NCBI GenBank assembly: GCA_000310025.1
Contig: FN649738.1
Coordinates: forward strand, 2,416,803-2,480,802
From: Ectocarpus siliculosus
Lineage: Eukaryota; Sar; Phaeophyceae; Ectocarpales; Ectocarpaceae
Reading direction: 5' to 3'
DNA: 64,000 bases
The notes below the pieces were generated by a model. That model did not search any database and was not told the DNA's origin. It saw only the letters and a list, made by a program, of their open reading frames with translations. Position 1 is the first letter of the stretch. The number at the start of each line of letters is the position of its first letter. The position numbers and the translations under genes are program-made. This document shows positions 22,491 through 33,831 of the stretch, piece by piece.

Positions 22491-22824
22491 CACGCTTCTC
22501 CGGTACCACTATGCAGACGGACACGCGTCGTAGAGGTATCGCAATCCGTCAAACGGCAACCGCTCACCAAATCTGGGCCTTGTTCCTCCAACAACGGCTT
22601 TCCCAACGGCTTATCGAAAAGCGGCAGAGGCAATGTGCAGCACCTGCTTCGAGCGGTCCGCAGGTTTGTTCGCGGGCACATCCAACGGGCTACGTTCGTT
22701 CTCGGAGGAAGAATCATCTGCTGGAGATCCATCACCCGGGGGCGCAATTTCGTTGTTGGTGGGACACGCGGGGGCAGGTAGCCCCGAGTGTTCCTGGTGC
22801 AAAGGCTTGTCGGGTTCAACCGGG

Positions 22825-23285
22825 CGCACACGCAGAAACGTGCGCGTCGCAACGAGTGCTTTGCCCAAGAGTTCTGACCAGGCCACTTGGAGGGCGACGC
22901 CGCACGCGGATCGAAGGCATCAACACTTACGCCTCGCAATCCGTCAAAAGGACTAGCCTCCGCAATCGGTCTTTCTCCCGTAGCCAACAAACGTTCGCTC
23001 GCGTCAGCATTTTGGGCGAAATTTGCATACAATAGCGAAAAGACAGCGTCCTCGCACCTACGCTCCCAGAATGCGTGGTCAAAACCGCGCACCTTGAGAC
23101 CAAGGGACGTGTGTTCTCTCGGGTCGGAGGTGGCCATGATTTTGGCACAAGCGACATCGTCGCTGACAATGCGGACTTTTCCCGCCATCATCATGCACTG
23201 TATCCCGCACCCATAGCGAATACCGTGGAGAACGCGCAGGGCGTCCAGTTGGACAAAGAGGACGCCGGTTTCCAAAAGAGGAAAG
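22825..23285 (-). pseudogene. NADAR (YbiA/DUF1768-like) domain inside gypsy polyprotein
   Basis: NADAR domains are linked to ADP-ribose/NAD metabolism; riboflavin-pathway N-glycosidase and ADP-ribose removal activities are described for the family. The minus strand reads, in family order: LFWKPASSLSNWTPCAF (start, 23,280); after a frameshift, IRYGCGIQCMMMAGKVRI; GFDHAFWERRCEDAVF; NFAQNADASERLLATGER; IAEASPFDG; VDAFDPRAASPSKWPGQN; and, after another frameshift, LLGKALVATRTFLRVRP. Two usually conserved positions look changed: Glu in the C-x-E-Q-x-M block is Ile, and Trp in D-x-x-W-G is Arg. It lies between the gag knuckle and the protease on the same strand, so it was probably part of the polyprotein. 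Confidence 0.75.
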
Positions 23286-23289
23286 CCTC

Positions 23290-24450
23290 ATCGTTGTAGT
23301 ATTCCTGACTTCCGTCAAAAACAGGGGCCGGCCGCGCGGGTGCGCTTACCCCCCCCAAAGAAATATCGTCAAGGGAAATCGCACCGGCAACCGGCAGGAC
23401 AAACTGGGTGCCGCCCGAAGACGGGCCGGACTGTGAGTTACGAGGAGAGGCAGGCAAAAGCGGTGATCCAGCCGCAGAAGCGTGCGAGACCAAGCGGTCT
23501 ACGTGGGCGTTTTCGTGCAAAACGTCAGCGTAGGCCTGTTCATTAAAGCGGCCTTGGTCGCGGGCGCCCGACCAACATGGCCAGCGGCCGCGAGAGGCTC
23601 CGGACCGTTATTTCGTTACAAAGAACGTCAACCTTCCGATTTGGGGAAACCGTTACTTGCGCTCGTCAACAGCGGTGCAGTCAGCACCGTGCGATGTTGA
23701 TGGTCCGTAGAGTAACGTCGCAAAGGGGCCGGACGGGACGCGATGGGTACGGTGCATACCCGAGCCACCGCGGCGGGCTTGAGGCTATCCCGAAAGGTCC
23801 CTGGGCTCCGGCGGGGTTGGCTAGACCACCCGGAGCCGCCGAAACGGAGGGAGGCGCGAAAACCATGCCTCCAGGGGGCGTAGACATCGGGGCGAGCGTC
23901 CGTGAGACACGCAAAATCTTTCCGCCCCCTCGCCCACACCACAAGGCTGTGTTCGGCGCCGACGTGTCACGACGGTCACCCAAAACAGGCCGTGATGAGG
24001 CATGGGGCGACATCTGAGAATATTAGGTTGGGAGACTAACATAAGCGAACCCGAAGACGTCCGTCCGATACGAACGTCTTGGGAACTAGTCGTACAGCGC
24101 ACAACCGGTACTGTTGACGGCGATGTGTGCAAAAGACCGTCACCGGCGTGCCAGTTACCCCGCGAGTGCGGAGTTCCGGAACTCCGGGCGGGCGAGATTC
24201 CAGAAACAGCGGTGGGCGCCGGGGCCGCGGTGGTGCCTGCGGCCGGCGCCGGAGGTGGGGTGTGTGTGTTCGAGTTACGTTTCACAGAGCGGCGGCCTTC
24301 GCCCTGTGTATGGCCGCTGCTCTTACCTGAGCCACTTCGATTGTTCACACGCGCGGTGAGACATACTTCATGCGGTTTTGCCAACCCTGAAAGACCTGAA
24401 CGCTATCAGCATGCGAACCAATGGCCGGGTTTAAAAGGTCGGTGTAATTG
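23290..24450 (-). pseudogene. Gag/pol spacer region, no recognised domain
   Basis: Minus-strand frames are Pro/Ala/Thr/Ser-rich (TPPPAPAAGTTAAP near 24,250) and interrupted. The segment 23,285-23,520 (DGSQEYYNDEAF) leads directly into the NADAR start. A plus-strand ALVNSGAVSTV peptide near 23,660 resembles a protease motif but is on the wrong strand. Confidence 0.4.
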
Positions 24451-24461
24451 GTGAAAGAATG

Positions 24462-24535
24462 CGAGCAAGGTTTGAGGCTGTGGCCTCGTCTGCCCGCAGT
24501 TGAGACATTGGCCAGAAAATTGCCGCAAAGCATGT
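24462..24535 (-). pseudogene. Gag CCHC zinc knuckle, frameshifted
   Basis: One minus frame gives GQCLNCGQ and the other RGHSLKPC. Together they make the C-x2-C-x4-H-x4-C spacing of a retroviral-type knuckle, split by a single frame change. It follows the gag core and precedes the NADAR segment. Confidence 0.6.
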
Positions 24536-24635
24536 GCTCGGTCAGCAGGGGTCAACAGCGGTGTGAACAAAGGGGATCAATTTTAGCCATACTCGCCACA
24601 ACGCTGTACACGTTGCCGTAGTGGTCACGCAACGG

Positions 24636-25355
24636 CTAGCAGTCGTAATCCTGCTCGAAAGGACATGTGTTATCGGACGGCACAGGGTCGATGGCCATCA
24701 CCCCAGCGAGGAAGCGTGGTCCCGGCGACCACGCGGACGGCTGCAGCGGCGGCGGCGGTGGCGGCCGCTGCTGCCCCACGGTCGCGGTCATGGCTTGTGT
24801 GGGCGCCGATGAAACCCCAGAAGTGACAGTGGTTAAATAGCGTTCGCCATTGCAGGCGGGCGAGTGTTTTAGTGCTTCCTCCAACGACAAAGAATCCCAA
24901 AGCTCATTCTGATCACTAAACACCACGTTGTTGAGAATCTTGCCCTTCAACGGCAAAGACGAGACAACATTCGGGTACTGCTCCAAAAGAGCGTTCCTAA
25001 GCGCACGCTGTACCATGCGCAGATCCGGCGAGAAAGCCCTATGCGAGGCCAACTCCGACATTGCCAACGCCTTGAACTTCGTAACGAAATTGCTGTACGA
25101 CGTGCCGTTGGGCGCACCAAAGTCCTGCAGCTTGTCTATGCCCCGGTTGAAACATTTCGGTTCCCACTCATCCGCGAGCAGCTTGAGAAGGCTACGGTAT
25201 CCCGAGGGCCCCGACTGTTCTTCGTCTCCAGAAAACGCTTCACTTGAGAAAACAAACAATCCACCAATTCGCGGGTTGCGCCATTGGCGCCTTGAGGGTT
25301 CGAAATGGCCATGAGGACACACTTGTGGAAAGGGGCATACCATCCGGCCATCCAT
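24636..25355 (-). pseudogene. Gag core of gypsy element
   Basis: A 239-codon minus frame with LLKLLADEWEPKCFNRGIDK, then GTSYSNFVTKFKALAMSELA, LRNALLEQYPNVVSSLPLKG and ELWDSLSLEEALKHS. This alpha-helical pattern is typical of Ty3/gypsy gag. The C-terminal part is a Pro-rich low-complexity stretch (QQRPPPPPPLQPSAW). It ends ahead of the zinc knuckle. The upstream frame 25,136-25,483 carries more gag (MHELFAVVSPVEFSTFVRST). Confidence 0.7.
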
Positions 25356-25495
25356 GTGGGCGACTTTATGGTGTGCTTGCCAGAGGGATCAGCGGCCGAC
25401 AGGATTTCAGCCAGCGCACTTGCGGTCGAACGAACGAAAGTAGAAAATTCTACCGGCGAAACCACCGCAAACAATTCGTGCACTTTAAGCGTGCT

Positions 25496-26360
25496 CTATC
25501 CTTTACGCACGCTGAGAGCGTACGCCTCTGCGGCGGCAACAGCGGTCGCGACCAGCAGTGCCCGTGCTGTGCGTGCACCGGCAGACGACAGGGGCAAGGC
25601 CCGGTCATCAGCGAAATCGCTTGCGGCCGCCTGTATGGCCGGCAGCGGCGGCCTCACTACCGACACCGCGATAGCCGAGACCTGTGGTTCCTGTGGCAGA
25701 ACACGTTGTGAGGGCGTCGGTACCGCCCCGGAAACCGACGTTGTCTCCGTTTTCACAACGGAAGCCGGGGTCGGTGCATCCGGTTTCACGACGGCAAATG
25801 GTGTTTGCATTGGCAAAGCGGCGACTAATGACGGTGGCTCTGTCTTTACGAACGGCACCGATTGTGGTGACACCAGCGGCGGCACTGGCGGCTGCGGCAC
25901 CGGCGACTGCAGCGCCGGCGGCTGCGGCACCGGCGGCGGCGGCACCGGCGGCGGCGGCACCGGCGGCACCGGCACCGGTGGCGACGGCACCGGCAGCGGC
26001 GACACTGGCGATGGCAGTCTCGACGAAGGCACGTCGAACGCCGCTACCGACGGCGACGCCGTCGCCGGCGGGTGTCACCGCTGGGGGAAACTGGAAATAG
26101 ACATGCGATTCAATGGCTGTCGTGCACGTTCTAAGTCAGGCTCGGGGTGGTCATGACAGGTTGGGTCTCTTTGACCGGCGTTGCAGCGTGTGAGGCGGCA
26201 CAATACTAGGCGGTGGCATGGCGGCATCAGGCATGTGAGCACAAGCGACGGTGATTGGGTCCTGCGGCATCGCCATCGGCCACGGCTGGCTCTCAGGACC
26301 CATGAACGGCGGATGCAACGGGTACGGATTTCCCAGCGCATCTACAGCCCACGGCTGCAC
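25496..26360 (-). pseudogene. Gag N-terminal Pro-rich region
   Basis: The minus frame 25,496-26,032 is dominated by PVPPPPVPPPPVPQPP-type repeats, then VVKPDAPTPASVVKTETTS. The frame 26,151-26,360 (MQPWAVDALGNPYPLHPPFM) reads into it and may hold a gag start. It is low complexity with frameshifts. Confidence 0.5.
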
Positions 26361-27536
26361 TGAAAAAAGGGCATGTTATGTCCTACTATACCATACTGTT
26401 CTTGCCTGTGACCCGAAAGGCCGTTGTATGCATAGGAGACATCAGGAGCGCCGCGGCGGGCATCCCTGTGACAGCCCGTGCGACCGCGAGAGCCGTATCC
26501 CGTCGAACGGCCAGCATCCTGCGAGTGGTAGTTCCGTGTCCGCGAACGGTCGTGGGCGTCAGAGGAATGGCGGCACCCGGTGGACGCAGAAGTGGAGCCC
26601 AACCCAGAAGCGTCCGAAGGTTGGAAGGACCCCGCCTGAGAGTGGCGACCCCCCGAACTAGACTCCGAACGCCCAGCAACGTCTACATGCGTGAACTTGT
26701 CCCTCTCCTGCATATCACGCAGAGCGACCATAAGCCGCTCAAGCAGCCTACGCAGCTTGGATGGCAGAGTGTCGGTCGCCGAGCAGTCTCCCTACGTGTT
26801 CTTTCTGCGCCGGCTTGAGATCGACTGAAACGTACCGGCGTCGACGAACTCGATTAGAACGTCGAAGTCAAACACCTAAGAGCCTATCGTCTTGACGATC
26901 GATCTTAAAATCGTCACGATAACCACCTGAGTCGGAAGACGACGATGCGGAGCAGGACGAGCCACACGAAGCATCGCTGGAGGGAGACGATCTGGACGAC
27001 CGTGAGTGGTTGCTGCGGTGCCTTCTAGGCTTCTTGCTGGCCAATCTGTTACTGTCGGAGATCCACTCGCTTGAAACACTCTTGCGACTTTTAACTCGCC
27101 GGACGTCCCTCCTCAGTGGGCCTCACGTCAGTCACGGCAGTTGCCGAAGCATCAACCGCACCATCAGCTGCAGCAACCGAGACAACCCCGGCGTCAACGG
27201 CGTCCGAAGCAGCGGTCACCGCAGACACGGCAGGCATCGCAGCACCAGCAGCAGCGGCCGTAGAAACAGCAATATCTGGAGCGGTAGCCGCAGGAGCAGG
27301 GGCAACGGTAGTAGGAGCCGTAGCCGCAGCAGCAGAGGCTACTGCAGCATGAGCAGCCGGGGCCACTGAAGCAGAAGCCGCAGTAACAGCAGGAGCGGCG
27401 GCAGCTGCAGCAGGAGCCGCACCCGCAGCAGCAGCAGGGGCTACTGCAGCAGGGGCAGCCGGGGCCGCTGCAGCGGGAGACGCAGCCGCAGAAGCAGCAG
27501 GGGCAGCTGCAGCAGGACTGCCGACGACGACACAAT
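26342..27536 (-). pseudogene. 5' gag/leader frames: Ala-rich, then Ser-rich, then charged
   Basis: From the right: an open minus frame from about 27,536 to 27,091 composed almost only of Ala, Pro and Val repeats; a Ser-rich frame (about 27,090-26,880) containing SRSSRSSPSS and DGGYRDDF-like residues; then RLLERLMVALRDMQERDKF (about 26,770-26,700). These resemble disordered gag leaders. They might instead belong to a captured host gene. No domain was recognised. Confidence 0.4.
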
Positions 27537-27717
27537 GTTATGGAGGAACAGAGAAACAAGAAGGGTAGGGAGAAACTCCGTTGCTCCCAGCTTCGGGTAC
27601 TCCCAGTTGTTGTTCGATTTCTTGTTTTTTCCTTCTTAGACCAGGTCCGCTCAGCGCCCACTCGAAGAGTGAGGGAGCGGGGCTGGAATTTTGATTCTCC
27701 TTCAAGCCACTTCAATA

Positions 27718-27733
27718 CCCGTCAACGACGCCA
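27718..27733 (-). promoter_or_regulatory. Retrotransposon primer binding site
   Basis: The minus strand reads TGGCGTCGTTGACGGG, close to the TGGCGCCGTTGCCGGGG type used by many gypsy elements with a tRNA-Asp primer. It begins with the TGG that pairs with a tRNA CCA end. Sequence to its right (27,735 to about 27,930) would be the 5' LTR, with GAGCGTTGTATGAGCGTT-type short repeats. No second LTR is available to confirm it. Confidence 0.5.
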
Positions 27734-27935
27734 AATATCCATATCCAACGAAAAATCAAAATATCCAAGAAGCGCTCATACAACGCTCATGTAACGCTCA
27801 TACAACGCTCATACACTCGTTGCTCCGTACACCGTCGTCCTACTTCTGTTGACGCATAGAAGGGGAAGTGCGTCTTGTGCATGCCTCGATTCCATTTACG
27901 TCACCTGGCGCGCGGGACATTGTGTACTACTGAAC

Positions 27936-28255
27936 GTCCCATGGGACGTGTCCCATGGGACGCCATGGGACAGATAGGGACGTCCCAGGGCTGTCCCATC
28001 GGACACGTGGGACGTCCCAGGGCTGTCCCATCGGACACGTGGAACGTCCCATGGCGTGTCCCGTGGGACGTCCCACGGCGTGTCCCATGGGACGTCCAAC
28101 GCGTCCCACGCCTGGGACGCCCCATGGGGCAGCCCTGGGGCGTCCCACGTGTGTCCCATCGGACATATGGAACGCCCCACGTGTCCCACCATGGGACACC
28201 ATGGGACACGTGGGACGTCCCAGGACTGTCCTTGCCCACATGGGCTCCCAACAAT
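27936..28255. repeat. CCCATGGGAC-rich satellite, right block
   Basis: Same unit as 20,600-21,295: GTCCCATGGGACG, GGACACGTGGGACGTCCC and variants. With the left block it brackets the gypsy relic. Confidence 0.9.
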
Positions 28256-28849
28256 GGAAGTACCCCGCAGGTAAGGGAACTTAGAGCCAAATTTATTTCA
28301 TTCACAACGTATGAGACCCGAGCGGTAGGGTACACAGAGACGCAAACCTGTGAGTAGTACAGAAAAACCTACACAGTCGACGGCGTGGTGAGCGGTGGGG
28401 GTACACAGAGGAAGCGACTGTTTGAATACAGAAAGTACAGAAACCTACACAACCGTTCAGTGGTCAAACCGGGGACCTACACACAGAGTCGGATTTAATA
28501 AATGTATACATTTTCAAGTCACTAAGCAATTTCCAACATCGGGCAGACGATTATCGAGATCAAAGCAAGCAAGGGGAAGAAATGACCCTCTAGTAAATTG
28601 TAGTAATCGCCGTCTTCATTAGCATCTGCGGTGGCTGTTGCAGATGTCGAACAATGCGTACGCCGCATTGCTGGCCTTTAACACGAACATTAAAAACCAA
28701 AATGCGGGTTACACGAAGCGTTTCTCTGCTGTTCAGCACCAACCAGTGCTCGCCTCGTCTACCTATTACTTCGCCGAATAACGAGAACGGTGATGAAAAC
28801 CAATTCGGAACAAGCACCAACAGCGACAAGTGCAGAGTCACCTTTCGGC
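28256..28849. other. Spacer end: R1-tail-like sequence
   Basis: No gene. Bases 28,590-28,800 resemble the R1 tail at 440-720. Before that, about 300 bp hold nothing I recognise beyond repeated GGTACACAGAG and AAACCTACACA pieces. Confidence 0.5.
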
Positions 28850-29339
28850 GGGAGCACCACCAACATCAATGCGGCGTGTGGTGTGCGGCGCGGGGCAGTA
28901 CGAGTGGTCGCCGTGTTCGCGCACATGTCGCGGCAAGACTCGAAACTTTCACCCCTTTGATATACCAGCAGCTGACGACATTGTTCTAGATACTCCACCG
29001 GCCTTTGGTAGTCTTCGGTGGAAGAAGCAGCCGACCTCGAACATTGACTCGTCGGGCTTACCGAGAGGTGAGGGTTACCGAAATGGGGTATGTTTGAGTC
29101 AGTTCGGGTTGCCACCTGCACAGAAAGCACAAGGGTCACCACTGAGCAGCAAAGAGTAGTGCCCTGAATCAAAGTTTAGCAGCTCTGGGATGTAACGACG
29201 CTGTTGGCCGTGCGTTGGGCAGACGTGGCCCCTACTAGGTAGCAATGTTTTCGGTATGAATCCCATGAGGTTTTCAACAGCCACAGCAGATGCTAATGAA
29301 GACGGTGGTTACTAGAGGTCATTTGCTTCCTCCTTTGAT

Positions 29340-29755
29340 TTCGATTTGACCTTTTTTGGTGTTAAACGGAATTAAGCCCCAAGTCGCCTTCCAAGTGTAC
29401 GGCGCCCGTTCATTGATACGTCTAGGTGGAAACATTCCACGCAATCGAAGGTACTGGCCGGGTGGGTATGAAACATGCCCACTCCTAAAACCTTGGTCGG
29501 GTCGCCTGACTCCGGTGCGCTCTCGGACGTTGCTGTGAGCTGGTGAAGAGTGCGTGATTTCAAGCCAGAACGTTGCACACGTTCTTCCAATGAAGCACTG
29601 CATTTGGGTGGTTGTTGGACGTTCCTAGACAGCATTGGTTCACGAGTGAGCCTGGCTCTCGCGGCTGCGGAATGCGGATTCGAACCTAGGTACTTCAGCT
29701 CCGCTAGTTTGGAACCGGGCGTCGGCCACCGTGCTTTCCACTCGAAAACAAATTG
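29340..29755 (-). repeat. Dispersed repeat R1, copy e
   Basis: Inverted R1 core; B-box-like sequence at 29,676-29,686 on the minus strand. Mirror of copy c. Confidence 0.85.
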
Positions 29756-30095
29756 TGTCGGTGAGTTTTTCAGCAGGACAAGGAGCTAATCTGTTTTTGT
29801 TTTTTGTGAGAGGAATCTCGACAGTGCGTTTTGTTTTTCGGAGCCCTCTTTTCTGATTTTTCTCAGATGCACACGCCCTTAGCTTTTGTTTTTTGTTCCC
29901 TTTCGTTCACGAAGCAACATCCGACAAGTCTAGGAATGATGTGCTACACACACCTTTGGAGGTCGTACGGTAGCCTGTCTCCACTTGGTTCTAGCATCCC
30001 CGTTCAGCTCCGTTCAACGTGTCGTAGCTCGCATCGGTTGCTTGTTGCAGTCGATGTGACCTCGTTCCCCCCCACCCCTTTTCTCCCCTTGGTGT

Positions 30096-30772
30096 GTCCT
30101 TTTCGTTTTCACGTTACTTCTCGCCTTGCAGGAAGCCGTTAGCCGGTTGATCAGAGATGCCAACGCCCATATTGTGCAATTACTTGACGCGCACTCCGGA
30201 AAACCCTTGGCCCGGTTGGCGCGCTGGACCCCACTGGCATAGCCAGACTACAACCTCTGCACGGCTAGCCAGACGTCAGTGTTTCCAAAGGTAAAGTTGA
30301 CCTTTACGATGAAAAGCGAGCTTGGTCTGATGCGCGCTAATTTAACATATCTAAGCTCTCCAAGGTTGAACGGGTGATAGGAGCTCCTTATGCATGCTCC
30401 CTATTGTAAAACCGTAAGAGAACATGCATAAGGAGCTCCTATCACCCAGTTCAACTCTGAAACGAGCATGCATAAGGAGCTCCTATCACCCATTCAACCT
30501 TGGAGAGCTTAGATATGTTAAATTAGCGCGCATCAGGCCAAGCTCGCTTTTCATCTTACAGGCCAACCTTACCTTTGGAAACACTGACGTCTGGCTAGCC
30601 GTGCAGAGGTTGTAGTCTGGCTATGCCAGTGGGGTCCAGCGCGCCAACCGGGCCAAGGGTTTTCCGGAGTGCGCGTCAAGTAATTGCACAATATGGGCGT
30701 TGGCGTCTCTGACCAACCGGCCAACGGTTTCCTGCAAGCAGGGAAAAATGTGAAAACGAAAAGGACACACCA
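30096..30772. repeat. Local palindrome with ~315-bp arms
   Basis: Bases 30,096-30,412 and about 30,460-30,772 are inverted copies (CTTGGTGTGTCCTTTTCG ... TAGCCAGACTACAACC and inverse) around a ~45-bp centre. The CATAAGGAGCTCCTATC motif occurs four times around the centre and right edge (about 30,375, 30,428, 30,469, 30,806). The left-arm equivalent is broken by the gap at 15,656. Confidence 0.85.
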
Positions 30773-30839
30773 AGGCGAGATAAGTGCTTACAAGAGGGAA
30801 CAAACATAAGGAGCTCCTATCCCCCAACATCTTTAGTGA

Positions 30840-31410
30840 TGAATGTAAGTCAGAGAGCTCGTGTAGCGAGGAGGAAGAAGAGGATCTTCAGGTTTTGGAG
30901 ACAAAGTAATGCCTAGGGAGGACTTCGTACCATCACATTACTCGAGGAGAATAGAGAGAAGACGCACAAGAAGTTTTGAATCGGTTCAAGGTAGAAGCAA
31001 ACACCAATTTCGACGAAGTGGTGAAAGGAATACCAGAGATGCACATTACACAAGTAACCAGTCCGAACAATGACGAGATCTCAGGGCTTATGGTGAGACA
31101 ATTAAACTTTGTCAAGAACAAGGGCAGCTAGTTCTACGGCAAGGATCTGACTATAGAGAACATGAAGGAACAAGTCCGAGAGAAAGTACGGGCAAATAGT
31201 GCCATTCAACGTCGAAATAGCCCATCAGGGAATGAAGAGAAATGTATTGACGTTGGCACACGCGGAACAAAAGCAGAGATGCGCACAATGAAACTCCTGT
31301 TCACCCTTGAGACGAGCCCGTGGACAAAGGCTAAGTACTTCAGGGAACGTGTGCAGCCGCGCCCTCACAAACATGCCGATGAAGGGAAGGCACTCCTGGC
31401 GTTCTTTTAG
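30840..31410 (+). pseudogene. Unknown charged protein, right-arm copy
   Basis: Mirror of 14,669-15,240. It reads an acidic DECKSESSCSEEEEEDLQVL start, then EVLNRFKVEANTNFDEVVKG, the shared amber codon at 31,129-31,131, then MKEQVREKVRANSAIQRR (31,162) to KALLAFF and a stop at 31,410. The two copies differ by a few substitutions in the last 82 codons. Unrecognised. Confidence 0.4.
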
Positions 31411-33831
31411 GAGAATTCCTGCGACTAGCGTAGAAAGGTATCAGGCAAAGAGAAAAAAAATCATACGCACGAGATACAAACAAAGTGTAGGTACTATAGT
31501 TTGTGTGCGGAACGTTCGGCGGATGGTGTTGTTTACTCGTCTACCCGCTGCGATTCGTACGGGGTGTCCTTGATTCTGACTTGTCGACACGTGCATTAAC
31601 TTGGGATTCAACAACTGTCGCACAATATCACACGAGGTACTATGCACGGACAATTTGTTCGTCCATAAACCTGTGGCGTTGAACCTTCCGATATCTCGCG
31701 GGAATAGCTTACCTCTCGGTGAATTCAATTTTGTCTCCAAAATCTGACCCTAAAAAAACTATTGTGCATGGGACTCACGGCCTTGACTCGCTGGACCGGG
31801 GGCGACCGGGCGATTCCCGGCAGATCTTCGACCATTTACATAACGTTCTGGGGTCACGCTGCTTCAGCTATGGCCCATCTTCTTGTGAAGAAACCAAGGT
31901 TGAACAAATCGGCCCGGCTACATAGTGTCATACGCCATATTGTTGCGTCGACCTTGACCACGGTTACCTCCCACAATTAAAGGGGCTGGGCTCCTTCCGC
32001 TTTTCTCACATCGTCAATTTATCGGCGAATCCCCCCCCCCTCGCTCCGCCTCACCCTTGCTTCACCCACCCACCCAGTCGTTGTCGCATGTTTACATTGC
32101 ATCCCCCGCTTCCTCCGTCCGAGGGGGAAGCTTCTGTCGGCGAGCGAGACCAATCGATGGCGCAGCGCAGCGTTGATTGGGAGTGTTCAGTAGTTGATCC
32201 CATCACGCATAGCTGTCCAGGCAACGCAGCGCAGCGTCCACACAACAATCCATGCACGCCACCGCGTTTTGGATTCAGGGCTTCGATCGATCCCCAATTG
32301 AAATTAATACTTGTACGTCATTTACTACTGCAACAACCTCGTTACGAAGGACGCCCGTTTCCTGTCCTAAACAGTACCTCTACCACGCCGCGGAGTTCAC
32401 TTACGGTTCAGCAGCAATCAATTTAGACGGTAGACTACGTCCTTGTAATAGCGCTTTTTTTTTAGCGTGCCGATAGGGGGACTTTTTTGCTTTAGCAAGA
32501 AAAAGCTGTTTCGAGGGATCGTGATGTACATGTACGTACGTGAAAAAAGAAAAAATAGCACCAGGGGGGAATATTTTTCAGCACGTGTGTCTGGTGTCCG
32601 TGCGTCGATAAATACACCAGAGATTCGAGCCCATTTCACCATCTAGGCACCAAATTGCAATCTAAGACTTGTGCACAACAGTGTGCAAACACAAACATCA
32701 CGTAAGACTAACATGTAGACTACTGCTGTAGAGAGGAATACGCGCTGTATATCTCACCTCCACTTGATGGTAGAGGGTGTACAGTAGGTGCCCCGGTTTT
32801 GTGTCGGTTGAATAGTGCCAAATTCCGGTGTAGTGCCGGTAAATTTCCTGACACAGACACAGGCAGGCCTGAATAGTGCCAAACCGGCACCATTAAGGGC
32901 TGCCCGCTGTAGTGTTGGTTCCGGCACTATCGAACCCCTCAAAGTAGTGCCGGTTCACACACCACACACAGCCTTTTCTCGCCGCAAGCCTTTCTCACCA
33001 ACAGGATTCGGAGACGGTTTACCTTCGAGCTACACGTGTAGCTCGGTTTCTGTCGGTACGTGTGACGTCTTCAAATGTCATGGTTTATCAATCGACCAAA
33101 TTCCACCACAGCAAATTCAGCCAACAGGTTGGAATTTCAGCAGTGAGGCGGGCGAAAAGGAAGATGGTGGTAGTAACGAAGGATGTGGAAAGAATGGCGA
33201 AGGGTAGCAGTGATGATGGAGGAAGAAAATACGGCGTTGAGGGGAACAAGAGTTTCGAGCCAGATGACCTTCCAACAAACGCAGCAGGGGGGCAGGGTCT
33301 CTAGAGATAAACGACCGAAAAATAGTGGAAGTATTAGTGACGAGAGCAGCAGTGGTGGTAAACACAAGGACAAGTAATGAAAACACTCCGAAAACGAACG
33401 CGTGTCCAAAGTAGTAGCCTTGGCAACACAGCAGTTCTGTAGCTACCGTTTCTGTCTTTTATCCGGAGAATAGCTCAGCCTCCTCCACGCCCTCTCACGG
33501 GGTCCCAGATCATCAGGGCTTGAGAAACATATTTTCTGTTTTCAACCGCACTGAGACTGACTGACGTATTTTGGTTGGTCAGTCGTTTTTCTTGCTTCTG
33601 AAGGCTTGGTGTTCTCTCTAGCTTTTTATCGAAGGAACAGGGGAGTTTGTTATCTTCTTCACACCCCTTTGGGTTGCATCTGCTTTTCTTGTTGTGCTCA
33701 TGTAAGGCGCGCTACTGTACATCCATGTTGTACCTCCAAATAAATGTGCATCGGGGGCATGCATGGGCGTCTTTCTTTCGCTGTCGAGGGATACCTTTGA
33801 GGTTGCCTGATGAATAATATAATAGTGCTAC

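Larger units (their letters stand above)
21320..27735 (-). mobile_element. Ty3/gypsy LTR retrotransposon relic carrying a NADAR domain
   Basis: Minus-strand element read from right to left: primer binding site (27,718-27,733), Ala-rich and Ser-rich leader/gag sequence, Pro-rich segment, gag core, broken CCHC knuckle, spacer, NADAR domain, aspartic protease, linker, and the first part of RT, where it is cut off at about 21,320. The rest of RT, RNase H, integrase and the 3' LTR are missing. Many frameshifts and stops make it inactive. Satellite of the same type flanks both sides, so it probably inserted into that satellite. Order and strand are consistent throughout, which supports a single element. 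Confidence 0.8.

Noticed and set aside
23660-23695. Plus-strand peptide ALVNSGAVSTV, resembling an aspartic protease motif
   Set aside because: All other retroelement parts are on the minus strand and a minus-strand VDSG protease is found at 22.47 kb.
25305-26156. 283-codon plus-strand Gly/Thr-rich frame
   Set aside because: It is the antisense shadow of the Pro-rich gag region. Repetitive GGCACCGGC sequence keeps all frames open.
27194-27715. Cys-rich 173-codon minus frame
   Set aside because: It is an out-of-frame reading of the GCA/GCC-type repeats that encode the Ala-rich gag segment.
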